A DNA stretch of 5,952 nucleotides from Eubacteriales bacterium (GTDB lineage: Bacteria; Bacillota_A; Clostridia; Christensenellales; Aristaeellaceae), in NCBI GenBank assembly GCA_028692205.1, contig JAQUXV010000087.1, forward strand, positions 2,999 to 8,950. The letters are read 5' to 3'. The notes beneath the pieces are model-generated. The model worked only from the letters and a program-made list of their open reading frames with translations. It was not told the origin of the DNA and made no database searches. This document shows, one piece after another, positions 5,304-5,952 of the stretch (its first letter is position 1; each line of letters opens with the position of its first letter). A program made the position numbers and the translations under genes.

Positions 5304-5952
5304 ATGCAAAAGAATGATCCGCGCTATGCCGCGTATGTGGCCGTGCTGCGCAAGCACCTGCGGCCTGCCATGGGCTGCACCGAGCCGATCGCCATCGCCT
5401 ATGCGTCCGCCATCTGCCGCCATACATTGGGCTGCCTGCCCGAAACGGTGGAAGTGCTGGTGAGCGGCAATATCCTGAAAAACGCAAAATCGGTAACCGT
5501 GCCAAATACCAACGGCAAAAAGGGCATCGATGCGGCCTGCGCCGCAGGCATTATCGCGGGCGACGCGCAAAAGGAACTGCAGGTGATCGCCGCCGTAACC
5601 GACGAGCAGCATGCCGAAATCGACCGGTACCTGCAGGAAAAGCATATCACCGTCGGCCTGAAGCCCGACGCGCGCGTATTCGATATTCTGGTGCGCGCCA
5701 CCGGATGCGGGCATACGGCGGTTACCCGCATCGCCGACCGCCACACCAATGTGGCGGAGGTGGAATTGGACGGCCAAGTACAGCAGTGCAGTGACCTGTG
5801 TGAGGAAAACTGCGCCGTCGATCCAGATGAAGAACTGCTGACCATCGAAGGCATTTTCGACTTTGCCCGCACCTGCGATACCGGCGATGTGGCCGAGGTG
5901 CTTGACCGGCAAATCGAGTATAACACCGCGATTGCCAAAGAAGGCCTCAGCG
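5304..5952 (+). CDS. cyuA: CyuA/UPF0597 cysteine desulfidase-like protein, 3' end cut off
   Basis: The first 216 residues of a protein of the UPF0597/YhaM-CyuA family, related to the L-serine dehydratase alpha chain; full members are about 420-440 residues. Visible hallmarks are MGCTEPIAIAYA with Cys25, SGNILKNAKSVTVPNT (54-69) and GKKGIDAA (71-78), then RATGCGHTAV. In characterised members an N-terminal Cys in the GCTEP position and two later Cys hold a [4Fe-4S] cluster that catalyses loss of sulfide (or water) plus ammonia, giving pyruvate. Only the first Cys can be checked here; the rest lies past the window. The start is ATG 5304, 7 nt after AAAGGG, which is the end of the upstream permease gene. 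The 4-nt gap suggests translational coupling. An uncharacterised deaminase or lyase with another substrate is possible, so the gene symbol is tentative. Confidence 0.85.
   Translation, partial: MQKNDPRYAAYVAVLRKHLRPAMGCTEPIAIAYASAICRHTLGCLPETVEVLVSGNILKNAKSVTVPNTNGKKGIDAACAAGIIAGDAQKELQVIAAVTDEQHAEIDRYLQEKHITVGLKPDARVFDILVRATGCGHTAVTRIADRHTNVAEVELDGQVQQCSDLCEENCAVDPDEELLTIEGIFDFARTCDTGDVAEVLDRQIEYNTAIAKEGLS

Overview
The window is a bacterial chromosomal segment with one plus-strand gene cluster. Moderate-to-high GC, strong GGAGG-type ribosome binding sites, a GntR/FCD regulator and a CUT1-type ABC importer without its own ATPase suggest a Clostridia-like Firmicute, plausibly an uncultured gut member. 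This placement is an inference from style, not from a marker gene.

Layout. Positions 1-430 hold no gene I can support. A small hairpin at the left edge could end an upstream gene. A clear minus-strand intrinsic terminator lies at 253-275. The remaining intergenic sequence may be a dispersed intergenic element. A good sigma-A-type promoter (437-466) with nearby palindromes then precedes six co-directional genes: a GntR/FCD regulator (524-1150, probably started by CTG), a uroporphyrinogen-decarboxylase-fold protein of the methyltransferase-like kind (1171-2130), an extracellular solute-binding protein (2149-3492), two CUT1-type permeases (3576-4445 and 4466-5299), and the 5' part of a CyuA/UPF0597 cysteine-desulfidase-like gene that runs off the right edge (5304-5952). 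Gaps between genes are 4-20 nt except for 83 nt after the binding-protein gene. That gap holds a very stable hairpin without a U-tract.

How the genes may work together. The regulator probably controls its own promoter and the whole cluster in response to a small carboxylate-like or related ligand. The binding protein and permeases import a solute, with energy supplied by an ATPase encoded elsewhere. The two enzymes frame the importer. One resembles a zinc-dependent methyl-transferring URO-D-family protein. The other resembles an iron-sulfur enzyme that eliminates sulfide or ammonia from cysteine- or serine-like compounds. The combination hints at uptake and breakdown of a methylated and/or sulfur- or hydroxyl-bearing amino-acid-like solute, but the substrate cannot be read from the sequence.
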